From: Streptomyces bacillaris
Lineage (GTDB): Bacteria; Actinomycetota; Actinomycetes; Streptomycetales; Streptomycetaceae
Length of the DNA: 64,000 nt
NCBI RefSeq assembly: GCF_003268675.1
Contig: NZ_CP029378.1
Location: 1,178,001 to 1,242,000 of the forward strand
Direction of reading: 5' to 3'
Below are positions 1 to 8,634 of the stretch, one piece after another. Each line of letters begins with the position of its first letter. Within the stretch, counting starts at the first letter, position 1. The notes under the pieces were generated by a model, which was given only the letters and a program-made list of their open reading frames with translations, was not told the DNA's origin and searched no databases. The position numbers and the translations under genes were made by a program.

Positions 1-1231
1 CCTCGGCGAGGGTCAGCGTCTGGTTCGGGGCGATCACCAGACCGCTGCCGAGCCCGGCGATGAGCAGGGGCGCGGCCATCGCCCAGCCCGCGCCGCTGCC
101 GGGCACCCAGTGGACGGCGAGGGCGGTGCCCGCGAGGCCGAGGGCGACCATCAGGAGTCCGGCCACCACCAGCGGGCGGCCGAACCGGCCCACGAGCCGG
201 CCGCCGAGGGACGCGGCGGCACCGGAGCCGAGGGCGAAGGGGGTGATGGCCAGTCCGGCCTGGAGGGCGGAGTAGTCCAGGCCGGACTGGAGGTAGAGGG
301 TGGTGACGAAGAAGATCGAGGTGAACCCGGCGAAGTAGAGCAGGATCAGCAGGCAGCCCAGCCAGTAGGAGCGCAGCCGGAAGAGGGAGAGGTCCAGGAC
401 CGGCTGTGTGCGGCCGCCCGTGCAGCGGGCCTCCCAGGCGACGAAGGCGGTGAGCAGGGCGGCGGCGAGCAGGACCAGCAGCCACTTGCCGTTGCCGGGC
501 CACTGCTGGGCCTGGACGAACGGGAGCAGCAGGGCCAGCACCCCGGCGCCCAGGAGCAGCACGCCGAACGGGTCCAGGTCGCGCGGGCGGACCCGGCCCG
601 CGGAGGGGGTGTCGGGGAGGAGGCGGTGGGCGAGCAGGAGGCAGAGGGCACCGAGCGGGAGGTTGACGTAGAACACCCAGCGCCAGCCGTGGTCGGGGCC
701 CGCCGCCTGGATGAGCAGTCCGCCGAGGAGCGGGCCGACGGCGGTGGAGATGCCGACGACCGTGCCGAACATGCCGAAGGCCCGGCCGCGCTCGCGCCCG
801 GAGAACAGCTGCTGGATGAGGGCGGAGATCTGCGGGGAGATCAGTCCGCCCGCGATGCCCTGGACCAGTCGGGCGATCACCAGCCACAGGCTGGACTGGG
901 CGGCTCCGCAGGCGGCGGAGGCCAGAGTGAAGAGGGCGAGCCCGGCCATGAAGACGGCCCGTCGGCCGCGCGCGTCGCCGAGGCGGCCCGAGGGGATCAG
1001 GAAGAGGCCGAAGGCGAGGGCGTAGCCGGAGACCACCCATTGGAGGTCGGACTCGGGGGTGTTCAGGCCCTCGCGGATGGAGGGGAGGGCCACATTGACG
1101 ATGGAGACGTCGAGCAGGGTCATGAAGCCCGCCACCAGGCAGACCGCCAGCGCCTTCCAGCGCCGGGGGTCGGGGCCGTCGGTGGGGGCGTCGCGTCCGG
1201 CCGGGCCGGGTCGGGCCGCGCTCTCTGCCAT
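1..1231 (-). CDS. MFS drug-efflux transporter, DHA2/EmrB-QacA type (3' end outside window)
   Basis: Inner-membrane proton antiporter, probably for drugs or other small hydrophobic compounds. The visible part (about 410 residues) starts at an ATG at 1231. It has an early MTLLDVSIVNVALPSI segment, typical of TM1 in the 14-helix DHA2 family, then RLGDARGRR, the loop 2-3 motif A. A run of further hydrophobic segments follows. The gene leaves the left window edge before its stop, so full length is unknown. It is divergent from the VOC gene at 1361 across 129 bp, which could share a promoter region. Substrate cannot be read from sequence. Confidence 0.88.
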   Translation of the reverse strand, partial: MAESAARPGPAGRDAPTDGPDPRRWKALAVCLVAGFMTLLDVSIVNVALPSIREGLNTPESDLQWVVSGYALAFGLFLIPSGRLGDARGRRAVFMAGLALFTLASAACGAAQSSLWLVIARLVQGIAGGLISPQISALIQQLFSGRERGRAFGMFGTVVGISTAVGPLLGGLLIQAAGPDHGWRWVFYVNLPLGALCLLLAHRLLPDTPSAGRVRPRDLDPFGVLLLGAGVLALLLPFVQAQQWPGNGKWLLVLLAAALLTAFVAWEARCTGGRTQPVLDLSLFRLRSYWLGCLLILLYFAGFTSIFFVTTLYLQSGLDYSALQAGLAITPFALGSGAAASLGGRLVGRFGRPLVVAGLLMVALGLAGTALAVHWVPGSGAGWAMAAPLLIAGLGSGLVIAPNQTLTLAE

Positions 1232-1360
1232 GGTTCGCACCTTAGGTCGGGCCGGGGGTTTCCTCATCCTGGACGTCCGGGGCGGGCTCGTCCGGGACGT
1301 GGGCGGTGTGGCGGGGCCCGGCACGGCGTGTCCGGGGCGGCCGGGGGTACCAGTTCCCGC

Positions 1361-1756
1361 ATGACTGTGGAGAAAACGAGCGTTCTCGTCCTGGACTGTG
1401 CCGAACCCATGGAGCTGGCCGAGTTCTACGCCGGTCTGCTCGGTGCGGAGACCCGGATCGGCTCCGACCCCGACTTCGTGGAGGTCGTCGGCAACGACGG
1501 CGTCCGGCTGGCGATCCGCCGGGACCACGGCTACGCGCCGCCGAGCTGGCCCCGCCCGGAGGACTCCCAACAGGCCCATCTGCGGATCCTGGTGAGCCGC
1601 GAGGACATCGACGAGGCCGAGCGCGAGGCGATATCGCTGGGGGCCAGGCCCGTCGACACCGGTGACAGCAACAGCGGTCCGCGCGATGTCCGGGTGTACG
1701 GGGATCCGGCGGGCCACTCGTTCTCGCTGGCGGTGTATCCGCTGCCGACGGAGTGA
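1361..1756 (+). CDS. VOC family protein (glyoxalase/bleomycin-resistance fold)
   Basis: Small (131 aa) single-domain vicinal-oxygen-chelate protein. It opens with VLVLDCAEPMELAEFYAGLL, the usual beta-alpha start of this fold, and ends with DVRVYGDPAGHSFSLAV, the usual closing strand. I chose the ATG at 1361 because the domain begins directly after it; the reading frame stays open far upstream but only as low-complexity GC-rich sequence. Members include metal-dependent lyases, dioxygenases and drug-binding resistance proteins, so the reaction is unknown. It is divergent from the MFS efflux gene, which fits but does not prove a detoxification role. Confidence 0.8.
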   Translation: MTVEKTSVLVLDCAEPMELAEFYAGLLGAETRIGSDPDFVEVVGNDGVRLAIRRDHGYAPPSWPRPEDSQQAHLRILVSREDIDEAEREAISLGARPVDTGDSNSGPRDVRVYGDPAGHSFSLAVYPLPTE

Positions 1757-1814
1757 CCTGCTGAGGGAACGAGGGAGGAGGGAACCAGGGAACTGAGGGA
1801 GCGGGCGGGGAGTC

Positions 1815-1834
1815 AGGGGCCTTTCGGGGCCCCT
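1815..1834. terminator. hairpin after VOC gene
   Basis: Inverted repeat AGGGGCC (1815-1821) / GGCCCCT (1828-1834) with a 6-nt loop, 59 bp after the VOC stop. Likely intrinsic terminator of the GC-rich, T-tract-free kind usual in Streptomyces. Confidence 0.55.
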
Positions 1835-1869
1835 CACTCATGTCCGTACGCCCCGGGAGCTAATAGACA

Positions 1870-1917
1870 GGAAACTTTCCCAACACTGTTGACGCCAATT
1901 GGAAGGAAGCTTTACTT
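1870..1917 (+). promoter_or_regulatory. promoter and candidate operator of the GH5 cellulase gene
   Basis: An 11-bp inverted repeat GGAAA-C-TTTCC (1870-1880) lies just upstream of TTGACG (1889-1894), a good -35. After 17 bp comes TTACTT (1912-1917), a weak -10. The palindrome is placed where a repressor or activator could act. It is not the CebR box (TGGGAGCGCTCCCA) known for Streptomyces cellulase genes. Regulator assignment is open. Confidence 0.45.
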
Positions 1918-1968
1918 TCAGTTCTGCCGCGATGGCGTCTCCCACCCCCATCCGAAGGGAGCACCACC

Positions 1969-3072
1969 ATGCACCAGCGCCCCACTCCCCCCACGTCCCC
2001 CACCGAACCCACGGCCGCCCCCACGACCGGCCGGCGCCGCTTCACCCGTAAGGCCCTGCTCGCCGCTTCCGCGCTCGGCGTGGTCACCGCGCTCCTGACC
2101 CCCGTCCAGGCCGGAGCCGCCCCCGCTCCCGCCGAGCCCGCCACGGCCAGGGCCGCCACCCCGCTCGCGGCCAACGGCCAGCTCCGCGTCTGCGGTCTCC
2201 AGCTCTGTAACGCCTCGGGCCAGGCGATCGCCCTCAACGGCATGAGCACCCACGGCACCCAGTGGTACGCCCAGTGCGTCACCGACGGGTCCCTGAACGC
2301 CCTCGCCCAGGACTGGCGCGCCGACGTGCTGCGTGTCTCCACCTACGTACAGGAGGGAGGGTACGAGACCGACCCGGCCGGATTCACCGCGCGGGCGCAG
2401 AAGTTCATCGACGCGGCGCACGCGCGCGGGATGTACGCGGTCATCGACTGGCACATGCTCACGCCGGGCGATCCGAACGCCAACCTCGACCGGGCGAAGA
2501 CGTTCTTCACCGCGATGGCGAAGAGGTACAAGGACCACCCGGGCGTGCTCTACGAGATCGCCAACGAGCCCTCGGGGGTGAGCTGGTCGGCCATCAAGTC
2601 CTACTCCGAGCAGATCATCCCGGTGATCCGGGCGCAGGACCCGGACGCGGTGGTCCTGGTCGGGACGCGGGCCTGGTCCTCGTTCGGGGTGTCGGAGGGA
2701 TCGAACGAGTCCGAGGTCGTCAACAACCCGGTCCGCGCCTCGAACATCATGTACACCTTCCACTTCTACGCGGCCTCGCACCGCGAGGCGTATCTCGCGA
2801 CGCTGGACCGGGCCTCGGACCGGCTCCCCGTCTTCGTCACCGAGTTCGGGACGCAGAACTACGCGGGCGAGGGCGCCAACGACTTCGCGATGTCGCAGCG
2901 TTACCTCGACCTGATGAAGCGCAAGAAGATCTCCTGGACCAACTGGAACTACTCCGACGACCACCGCTCCGGTGCCGTCTTCAAGACCGGCACGTGCAGC
3001 GGCACCAACTGGACCGGGACCGGGGTCCTGAAGGAGGCCGGGGTCTGGATCCGCGAGCGCATCCGCCAGTGA
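1969..3072 (+). CDS. secreted glycoside hydrolase family 5 endoglucanase (cellulase)
   Basis: Predicted secreted endo-beta-1,4-glucanase of 367 aa. The N-terminus contains RRRFTRKALL followed by a hydrophobic stretch and AxA sites near residue 50, suggesting Tat or Sec export. The catalytic domain covers about residues 70-366. YEIANEPSG holds the acid/base Glu200 and VFVTEFGTQ the nucleophile Glu292, the two invariant GH5 carboxylates; IDWHML (about 159-164) is the usual active-site strand. No carbohydrate-binding module is visible, so this is a single-domain enzyme. A terminator follows at 3119-3158. Complete, with both catalytic residues present. Confidence 0.9.
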   Translation: MHQRPTPPTSPTEPTAAPTTGRRRFTRKALLAASALGVVTALLTPVQAGAAPAPAEPATARAATPLAANGQLRVCGLQLCNASGQAIALNGMSTHGTQWYAQCVTDGSLNALAQDWRADVLRVSTYVQEGGYETDPAGFTARAQKFIDAAHARGMYAVIDWHMLTPGDPNANLDRAKTFFTAMAKRYKDHPGVLYEIANEPSGVSWSAIKSYSEQIIPVIRAQDPDAVVLVGTRAWSSFGVSEGSNESEVVNNPVRASNIMYTFHFYAASHREAYLATLDRASDRLPVFVTEFGTQNYAGEGANDFAMSQRYLDLMKRKKISWTNWNYSDDHRSGAVFKTGTCSGTNWTGTGVLKEAGVWIRERIRQ

Positions 3073-3118
3073 CCGGGGCCGCCGCCCGGCTCCGACGAGG
3101 ACGGAGCGCCCCCTGAAC

Positions 3119-3158
3119 GCGCCCGGTGCGGCTCACCCCGCCATGCCGCACCGGGCGC
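3119..3158. terminator. terminator after GH5 gene
   Basis: Perfect 14-bp inverted repeat (3119-3132 with 3145-3158), 12-nt loop, 46 bp after the cellulase stop. Confidence 0.75.
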
Positions 3159-3194
3159 TCACCCGGGCGATGCGGGGATTTAACCTCCGACGCC

Positions 3195-3223
3195 TTGTCA
3201 TGGATCGTCTACGCGCATAGCTT
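3195..3223 (+). promoter_or_regulatory. vegetative-type promoter of the endonuclease/phosphatase gene
   Basis: TTGTCA (3195-3200), 17-bp spacer, TAGCTT (3218-3223). A good match to an HrdB-type promoter and correctly placed before the GTG start at 3257. Confidence 0.5.
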
Positions 3224-3256
3224 TTGGCCCTCAGACCTACGTTGGGGGCACCTCCC

Positions 3257-5665
3257 GTGCAGATATCCAGATCCGGTTCCGTCCTGCTGACCGGCGCCGT
3301 CGCCGTCGCGCTCGCGGTGACCGCCCTGCCCGCCGCCCAGGCGGCCCCGTCCGCCACCGCGGTGATCTCCGAGGTGTACGGCGGCGGGGGCAACTCCGGC
3401 GCGACGCTGACCCGGGACTTCGTGGAGCTGGCCAACGCCGGCTCCACCCCGTTCGAGGTCGGCGGCTTCAGCGTCCAGTACCTCCCGGGCGCCCCGTCGG
3501 CCGGTTCGCAGTGGCAGGTCTCCGCGCTCACCGGGTCGATCGCCCCCGGCGGCCGCTACCTCGTCGCCCAAGCGGCGGGCACCGGCGGCACGGTGGCCCT
3601 GCCCACGCCGGACGCCGCCGGCACCATCGCCATGGCGGCCGGGAGCGGCACCGTGGCGCTGGTCTCCGGCACCACGCCGCTCACCTGCAAGTCGGCGGCG
3701 GACTGTGCGGCCGAGCCCCGGATCGTGGACCTGGTCGGCTACGGTTCCGCGGTCGTCCGGGAGGGCAGCGGCCCGGCCCCCACCGCCTCGGCCACCGCCT
3801 CCGTCCACCGGGCCGCCTCGCTGGCGGACACCGACGACAACGCGGCCGACTTCTCCGCCGGTGCCCCCACCCCCGTCAACGCGGCGGGCGAGACGTCCGG
3901 CGGCGGCCAGGGACCGGAGGAGCCCGGCCCGACCGAGCCCGGTCCGGTGCGCATCCACGACATCCAGGGCACCACCCGCGTCTCCCCGCTCGACGGCACG
4001 GCGGTCACCGGCGTGCCGGGCGTCGTCACCGGCGTACGGGCCACGGGTTCGCGCGGCTTCTGGATCCAGGAGACCGCGCCCGACGACGACCCGCGCACCA
4101 GCGAGGGCCTCTTCGTCTACACCGGCTCCGCCGCGCCCACCGTGAAGGCCGGGGACTCCGTCCTGGTGAGCGGGAAGGTGGCCGAGTACTACCCGGGCAC
4201 CGCCACCCAGTCGATCACGCAGATCACCTCGCCCCGGATCACGGTCCTCTCCTCCGGCAACGCGCTGCCCGCCCCGGTCGTCCTCGACGCCCGCTCGGTG
4301 CCCGGGCGTTACGCGCCCTCGGCGGGCGGCGGCTCGATCGACCCGCTGCCGCTGGAGCCGAAGCGGTACGCCCTGGACCTGTACGAGTCGCTGGAGAGCG
4401 TCCGGGTCCAGATCGCCGACACCCGGGTGACCGGGGCGACGACGGCGTACGACGAGATCTGGGTGACGGTCAAGCCCAAGGAGAACCCGACCCGGCGCGG
4501 CGGCACGCTCTACGCCTCGTACCAGGACCAGAACACCGGCCGCCTCAAGGTGATGTCGCTGGACCCGGCGCGGCCGATTCCCACGGCGAACGTGGGTGAC
4601 GTGCTGAAGGGCCGCACCACCGGCGTCCTCGACTACGCCTCGTACGGCGGCTACAACCTCCAGGCCACCGAGCTGGGCACGCACGTCGACAAGAAGCTGC
4701 GGCGCGAGGTGACGCGCAAGCAGAAGAGGGACGAGCTGGCGATCGCCACGTACAACGTGGAGAACCTGGACGCGGCCGACGACCAGGCCAAGTTCGACAC
4801 GCTGGCCGAGGGCATCGCGAAGAACCTCTCCTCCCCCGACATCGTCTCGCTGGAGGAGATCCAGGACGACAACGGGCCGGTCAATGACGGCACGGTGGGC
4901 TCCGAGGCGACGCTGAAGCGGTTCACCGACGCGATCGTCGCCCAGGGCGGCCCGCGCTACGCCTGGCGCTACATCGCCCCGGAGAACAACAAGGACGGCG
5001 GCGAGCCCGGCGGCAACATCCGTAACGTCTTCCTCTTCAACCCCCAGCGGGTCTCCTTCGCGGACCGGCCGGGCGGCGACGCCACCACCCCGGTGCAGGC
5101 GGTGAAGACCTGGAAGGGCGTGAAGCTCTCCGCGTCGCCCGGCCGGATCAACCCGACGAGCCCGGCGTGGGAGGCCAGCCGCAAGCCGCTGGTGGGCGAG
5201 TTCACCTTCCGGGGCAAGCCGGTCTTCGTCATCGGCAACCACTTCGGCTCCAAGGGCGGTGACCAGCCGCTGCACGGCCGCTTCCAGGAGCCCAACCGCT
5301 CCTCGGAGGTCAAGCGCATCCAGCAGGCCACCGAGGTGAACGCCTTCGTCACCTCGCTGCTCAAGGCCGACAAGTCGGCGCGGGTGGTGGCGCTCGGGGA
5401 CTTCAACGACTTCGAGTTCTCCCCGACGTTCACGGCGCTGACCAAGGGCAAGGTGCTCAAGCCGCTGATCACGACGCTGCCCGCCTCGGAGCGGTACAGC
5501 TATGTCTTCGACGGCAACTCGCAGACCCTGGACCACATCCTGACGAGCCCGGCGATCCGGCGCTTCGACTACGACGTGGTGCACATCAACGCGGAGTTCG
5601 CCGACCAGGCGAGCGACCACGACCCGCAGGTGGTGCGGGTGCGGACCGGCGGCTTCTGGTTCTGA
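3257..5665 (+). CDS. secreted lamin-tail / endonuclease-exonuclease-phosphatase family protein
   Basis: About 802 aa, exported. I prefer the GTG at 3257: a G-rich ribosome site precedes it and a clean Sec signal (hydrophobic core, ALPAAQAA cleavage near residue 30) follows directly. An upstream TTG at 3224 would overlap the predicted -10. Domains: lamin-tail-like beta domain at about 33-145 (VISEVYGGGGNSG start), a central OB-like region at about 225-470, then the EEP domain from about 490. Catalytic EEP motifs are present: YNVENL, SLEEIQDDNG, GNHFGSKGGD, GDFNDFE and the terminal SDHDPQ. Likely an extracellular nuclease, possibly for phosphate scavenging. Convergent with the hydrolase at 5691. 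Confidence 0.85.
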   Translation: MQISRSGSVLLTGAVAVALAVTALPAAQAAPSATAVISEVYGGGGNSGATLTRDFVELANAGSTPFEVGGFSVQYLPGAPSAGSQWQVSALTGSIAPGGRYLVAQAAGTGGTVALPTPDAAGTIAMAAGSGTVALVSGTTPLTCKSAADCAAEPRIVDLVGYGSAVVREGSGPAPTASATASVHRAASLADTDDNAADFSAGAPTPVNAAGETSGGGQGPEEPGPTEPGPVRIHDIQGTTRVSPLDGTAVTGVPGVVTGVRATGSRGFWIQETAPDDDPRTSEGLFVYTGSAAPTVKAGDSVLVSGKVAEYYPGTATQSITQITSPRITVLSSGNALPAPVVLDARSVPGRYAPSAGGGSIDPLPLEPKRYALDLYESLESVRVQIADTRVTGATTAYDEIWVTVKPKENPTRRGGTLYASYQDQNTGRLKVMSLDPARPIPTANVGDVLKGRTTGVLDYASYGGYNLQATELGTHVDKKLRREVTRKQKRDELAIATYNVENLDAADDQAKFDTLAEGIAKNLSSPDIVSLEEIQDDNGPVNDGTVGSEATLKRFTDAIVAQGGPRYAWRYIAPENNKDGGEPGGNIRNVFLFNPQRVSFADRPGGDATTPVQAVKTWKGVKLSASPGRINPTSPAWEASRKPLVGEFTFRGKPVFVIGNHFGSKGGDQPLHGRFQEPNRSSEVKRIQQATEVNAFVTSLLKADKSARVVALGDFNDFEFSPTFTALTKGKVLKPLITTLPASERYSYVFDGNSQTLDHILTSPAIRRFDYDVVHINAEFADQASDHDPQVVRVRTGGFWF

Positions 5666-5672
5666 GGCCGGA

Positions 5673-5710
5673 CCCCGGTGGGCCGGACGCTCAGCTCCGG
5701 CCCACCGGGG
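5673..5710. terminator. bidirectional terminator
   Basis: Perfect 15-bp inverted repeat (5673-5687 with 5696-5710), 8-nt loop, between two convergent genes. The right arm overlaps the end of the hydrolase gene. Confidence 0.75.
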
Positions 5711-6599
5711 CACCCGCCTGCCGGGGCAGGCTGACGGGGGCACCCACGGGTGCCCCTTCCGCCTCCGTGAAGAACCGCGCCACCAACTCAGCCACCTCGA
5801 CGGCCCGTTCGAGGACCACCCAGTGGTCGGACTCCGGGAGCGTCAGGAACCGGCTGCCCTCGATCGTCGCCGCGAACTCCCGCTGGAGCGCGGGCGAGGT
5901 CACCGTGTCGTGCTCCCCGGCGAAGACCAGCGCCGGCACCCCGCTCAGCCCGCCGGAGAAGTCCGGCCGGTCGGCCAGCGCCCGGTAGAGCGACTCCGTC
6001 GCGTGCGGCGAGTGGGTGAGCGCGTGCAGAAAGGAGCGCCGCACATAGCGGCGGGCCAACTCACGGCGGTGTACGGGGCGTTCGGGGTCCAGGCACATCA
6101 GCGCGTCGGCGGCCGTCGCGGCGAAGCCGTCGCGGTCCCCGTCCGCCAGCAGCTCCCCCGCCCGCTCCCAGCACTCCACCTGGGCAGCGTCGATATGGAC
6201 GGGTACGCCGCCGAGGGCGAGCCGCGCCACCCGTTCGGGGTGGCGCTGGGCGAAGCCGAAGGCGATGGCGGTGCCGTAGGAGAAGCCGAAGAGGTTCAGC
6301 CGGGGGGCGCCGAGGTCGTCCGCGATGGCGAGGACCGCGCGGCGCAGGATCCCGGCGCTGGGGCCGGGCGGCAGCGGATCGGCGGAGCCCATGCCGGGCA
6401 GGTCGGCGGTGACCACGTCGGCGGCCGGGCCCAGGTGGTCGTCCATCTGCGGCCAGCCGTACATGCCCTGGAGCGCGCCGCCGATGACAAGCGCCGGTTC
6501 GGTGACGGGTCCGGCCCCCGTGCCGCGGTCGTGGCGCAGAACGCGGTAGCCGTACCGCACCCCGTCCACCGAGAGCGTCCGGATGATCTCCTCGGGCAT
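5691..6599 (-). CDS. alpha/beta-fold hydrolase, third gene of an ACP/ketosynthase unit
   Basis: 302 aa alpha/beta hydrolase with a full triad: nucleophile Ser107 in GFSYG, Asp231 in GEHDT and His259 in ESDHW. An oxyanion-type segment (VIGGALQGMYGW) lies near residues 38-49. It starts 24 bp after the ketosynthase stop and is surely co-transcribed with it. By position it may release, trim or edit an acyl chain from the ACP, as type II thioesterases do, but the sequence alone does not separate thioesterase from esterase or lyase activity. The 3' end overlaps a bidirectional terminator. Confidence 0.82.
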   Translation of the reverse strand: MPEEIIRTLSVDGVRYGYRVLRHDRGTGAGPVTEPALVIGGALQGMYGWPQMDDHLGPAADVVTADLPGMGSADPLPPGPSAGILRRAVLAIADDLGAPRLNLFGFSYGTAIAFGFAQRHPERVARLALGGVPVHIDAAQVECWERAGELLADGDRDGFAATAADALMCLDPERPVHRRELARRYVRRSFLHALTHSPHATESLYRALADRPDFSGGLSGVPALVFAGEHDTVTSPALQREFAATIEGSRFLTLPESDHWVVLERAVEVAELVARFFTEAEGAPVGAPVSLPRQAGAPVGRS

Positions 6600-6623
6600 G
6601 ACTGCTTCCCAACTCCCTTCCGG

Positions 6624-7907
6624 TCAGGCCCTGGTGAGGACGAGCGCCGCGTTGTGGCCGCCGAAGCCGAGCGAGGTCTTGACCGCGCAGCCGAAGGAGG
6701 CGGCCCGGGCCTCCTTGGCGACGATCTCCAGCGGGATCTCCGGGTCGGGCGCGTCCAGGTTGACCGTGGGCGGCACCAGTTGGTGCTGGAGGGCGAGGAC
6801 GGTGAGCGCGGTCTCGATGCCGCCCGCCGCGCCGAGGGTGTGACCGGTCATCGCCTTGGTGGAGGTGACCAGAGGGCCCTCGCCGAGGACGCGGCGGAGC
6901 ATGGTCGCCTCGATGAGGTCGTTGGAGAGCGTGGAGGTGCCGTGCGCGTTGACGTGTCCGACGTCGGCCGGGGAGAGCCCGGCGTCCGCGAGGGCGGTGC
7001 GCAGGGCGCGTTCGATGCCGAGCCCTTCGGGGTCCGGGGCGACGGCGGAGTGGGCGTCGCTGGAGGCCCCGTAGCCGTTCACCCGGGCGCGGACGGTGGC
7101 GCCCCGGGCTCGGGCGTGGTCGGGGTGCTCCAGGACGAGGAGGCCCGCGCCCTCGCCGACGACGAAGCCGTCCCGGTGAGTGTCGAAGGGGCGGCAGGCG
7201 GCCGCGGGGTCCTCGCGGCGGGTGGAGACGGCCTTGAGGCTGCAGGCGCTGGCGATCAGGAGGCGGGTGCAGGTGGATTCGGCGCCGCCCGCGATGACGA
7301 TGTCGCAGGCCCCGGAGCGGAGCATCTGGTGGGCGGTGCCGATGGCGACGGTCCCGGACGAGCAGGCGGTGGAGACGGCGAGGCTGGGGCCCTGGATGCC
7401 GAGGTCCAGGCTGACGCTGCTGGCGGCGCCGTTGACGACGCTGAGGGGGGCGAGCTTCGGGGAGACCCGGCGGGCGCCGCGCTCGGCGAGGGTGGCGTAC
7501 TGCTCGTCGTAGAAGGGGAGCCCGCCGTGGGCCGAGCCGATGACGATGCCGACCCGGCCGCTCTCCCAGAGGGCCGGGTCGAGCCCGGCGTCCGCGACGG
7601 CCTCACGGGCGGCGATGACGGCGAGCTGGGCGAAACGGTCCATCAGCCGCTGGGCCCCCACCCCGAGCAGTTCGCGCGGGTCGCAGTCGGTGACGGAGTA
7701 GAAGAAGTCGCAGGGCAGGCCGTCGAGTTCGGGCCGGGGGCCGACGGAGGGGGCGAGCCGCTCGGTGACGCCGCTCCAGGCGGCCCGGGCACCCGTACCG
7801 GCCGCGGTGACCAGACCGACCCCGGTGACGGCGGCCTCGAAGGGCGGCAGCGGCGTACGGCGGTAGGGCCTGCTCGCACCCGGCGCGGCGGCCTTTGGGG
7901 CGCTCAC
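6624..7907 (-). CDS. beta-ketoacyl-ACP synthase (FabF-like), orphan mini-cluster
   Basis: 427 aa condensing enzyme of the KAS II/FabF fold. All catalytic residues are present: Cys182 in STACSSG, His322 in NAHGTST, Lys351 in STKAMTGH and His356. It is therefore probably an active condensing enzyme, not a chain-length-factor paralogue. The GTG start at 7907 overlaps the ACP stop (GTGA), implying translational coupling. No acyltransferase, ketoreductase or dehydratase lies nearby, so it must borrow those from primary metabolism or make an unusual short product. The N-terminal ~22 residues form a basic, proline-rich extension before the core (AAVTGVGLVT). Confidence 0.88.
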   Translation of the reverse strand: MSAPKAAAPGASRPYRRTPLPPFEAAVTGVGLVTAAGTGARAAWSGVTERLAPSVGPRPELDGLPCDFFYSVTDCDPRELLGVGAQRLMDRFAQLAVIAAREAVADAGLDPALWESGRVGIVIGSAHGGLPFYDEQYATLAERGARRVSPKLAPLSVVNGAASSVSLDLGIQGPSLAVSTACSSGTVAIGTAHQMLRSGACDIVIAGGAESTCTRLLIASACSLKAVSTRREDPAAACRPFDTHRDGFVVGEGAGLLVLEHPDHARARGATVRARVNGYGASSDAHSAVAPDPEGLGIERALRTALADAGLSPADVGHVNAHGTSTLSNDLIEATMLRRVLGEGPLVTSTKAMTGHTLGAAGGIETALTVLALQHQLVPPTVNLDAPDPEIPLEIVAKEARAASFGCAVKTSLGFGGHNAALVLTRA

Positions 7908-8137
7908 GCGGCGACCTTGACCTGAACGGCCTCGATCAGCCGCCCGAGGGTGTCGCGCGAAGTGAGCACGACATCCTCCAGGTCGACGTCGAGCCGGTCC
8001 TCGATGAGCAGCCGCAGCTCCTCCAGGGCGAGGGAGTCCAGCCGCAGCCGGTGCAGCGGAACGTCGGGGCCGAGGGCCTCGGGGTCGGTTCCGAACTTCG
8101 CTACCAGCAGGGCGCTGATCTCTTCCGAGGTGGTCAT
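7904..8137 (-). CDS. acyl carrier protein
   Basis: 77 aa, acidic, four-helix ACP. The phosphopantetheine attachment site is Ser35 in LDSLALEEL. ATG at 8137. First gene of the three-gene unit; its stop overlaps the ketosynthase start by 4 bp. It is distinct from the housekeeping fatty-acid ACP, which would sit in a fab cluster, so it probably serves the adjacent ketosynthase specifically. Confidence 0.88.
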   Translation of the reverse strand: MTTSEEISALLVAKFGTDPEALGPDVPLHRLRLDSLALEELRLLIEDRLDVDLEDVVLTSRDTLGRLIEAVQVKVAA

Positions 8138-8634
8138 TGGCGCTCCTGGGCTCAGTGACGCGGTGACGCCGGCCGCGCATGGGGGGTCAAGGGTGGGATG
8201 GGCCATCGGGGGACGCCGGCTGCTCCGGAAGGACCCTTTATACGCCTTCGGCGAGGGGTTCCCGGCCTCCGTTCCCCCGTGCGGAGGGAGCCCTGTCCAG
8301 GTGTACGAATCCCCTGGTGCGGCCGGGCGGGGGCGGAGACCGTACGGAGCCGACGCGGGGAACCGGTTTCGCACACCATCCATCACGGAGCCCCGGCCGG
8401 TGATGGTAAACGTTGGAAAATTGGGGATTCCTGAGCGATCCCGTTCGACAATGTTTCATGCTACGTTCCCCCCGCCTCGGTCCGAACTCCCTTGCCAGGA
8501 AGGGGATATGGAGCCTTCTTCCCTGCACTCGCACCCGCTCGTCCCGACCCGCACGGCCTGCCGCACGCCGCCCCCGCTCCCCCGGCCCGGGCGGCGCGCC
8601 GGACGCCGCGCGCCGTCCTGCCCGGAGGAGATCG
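8138..8634. other. intergenic region between divergent ACP and GH2 genes
   Basis: About 500 bp without a supported gene. On the minus strand a TATAAA (8237-8242) could be the -10 of the ACP operon, though no good -35 precedes it. On the plus side an AT-richer patch (about 8405-8465, including TAAACGTT) stands out from the GC background and is the likely control region of the GH2 gene. A strong ribosome site GGAGGAG lies just before the ATG at 8635. Confidence 0.4.

Noticed and set aside
110..1360. Long N-terminal extension of the VOC protein
   Set aside because: The frame is open but antisense to the MFS transporter and compositionally biased; the VOC domain begins at the ATG at 1361.
5691..8137. 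Full type II polyketide cluster
   Set aside because: No chain-length factor, ketoreductase, cyclase or transporter is present on either side.
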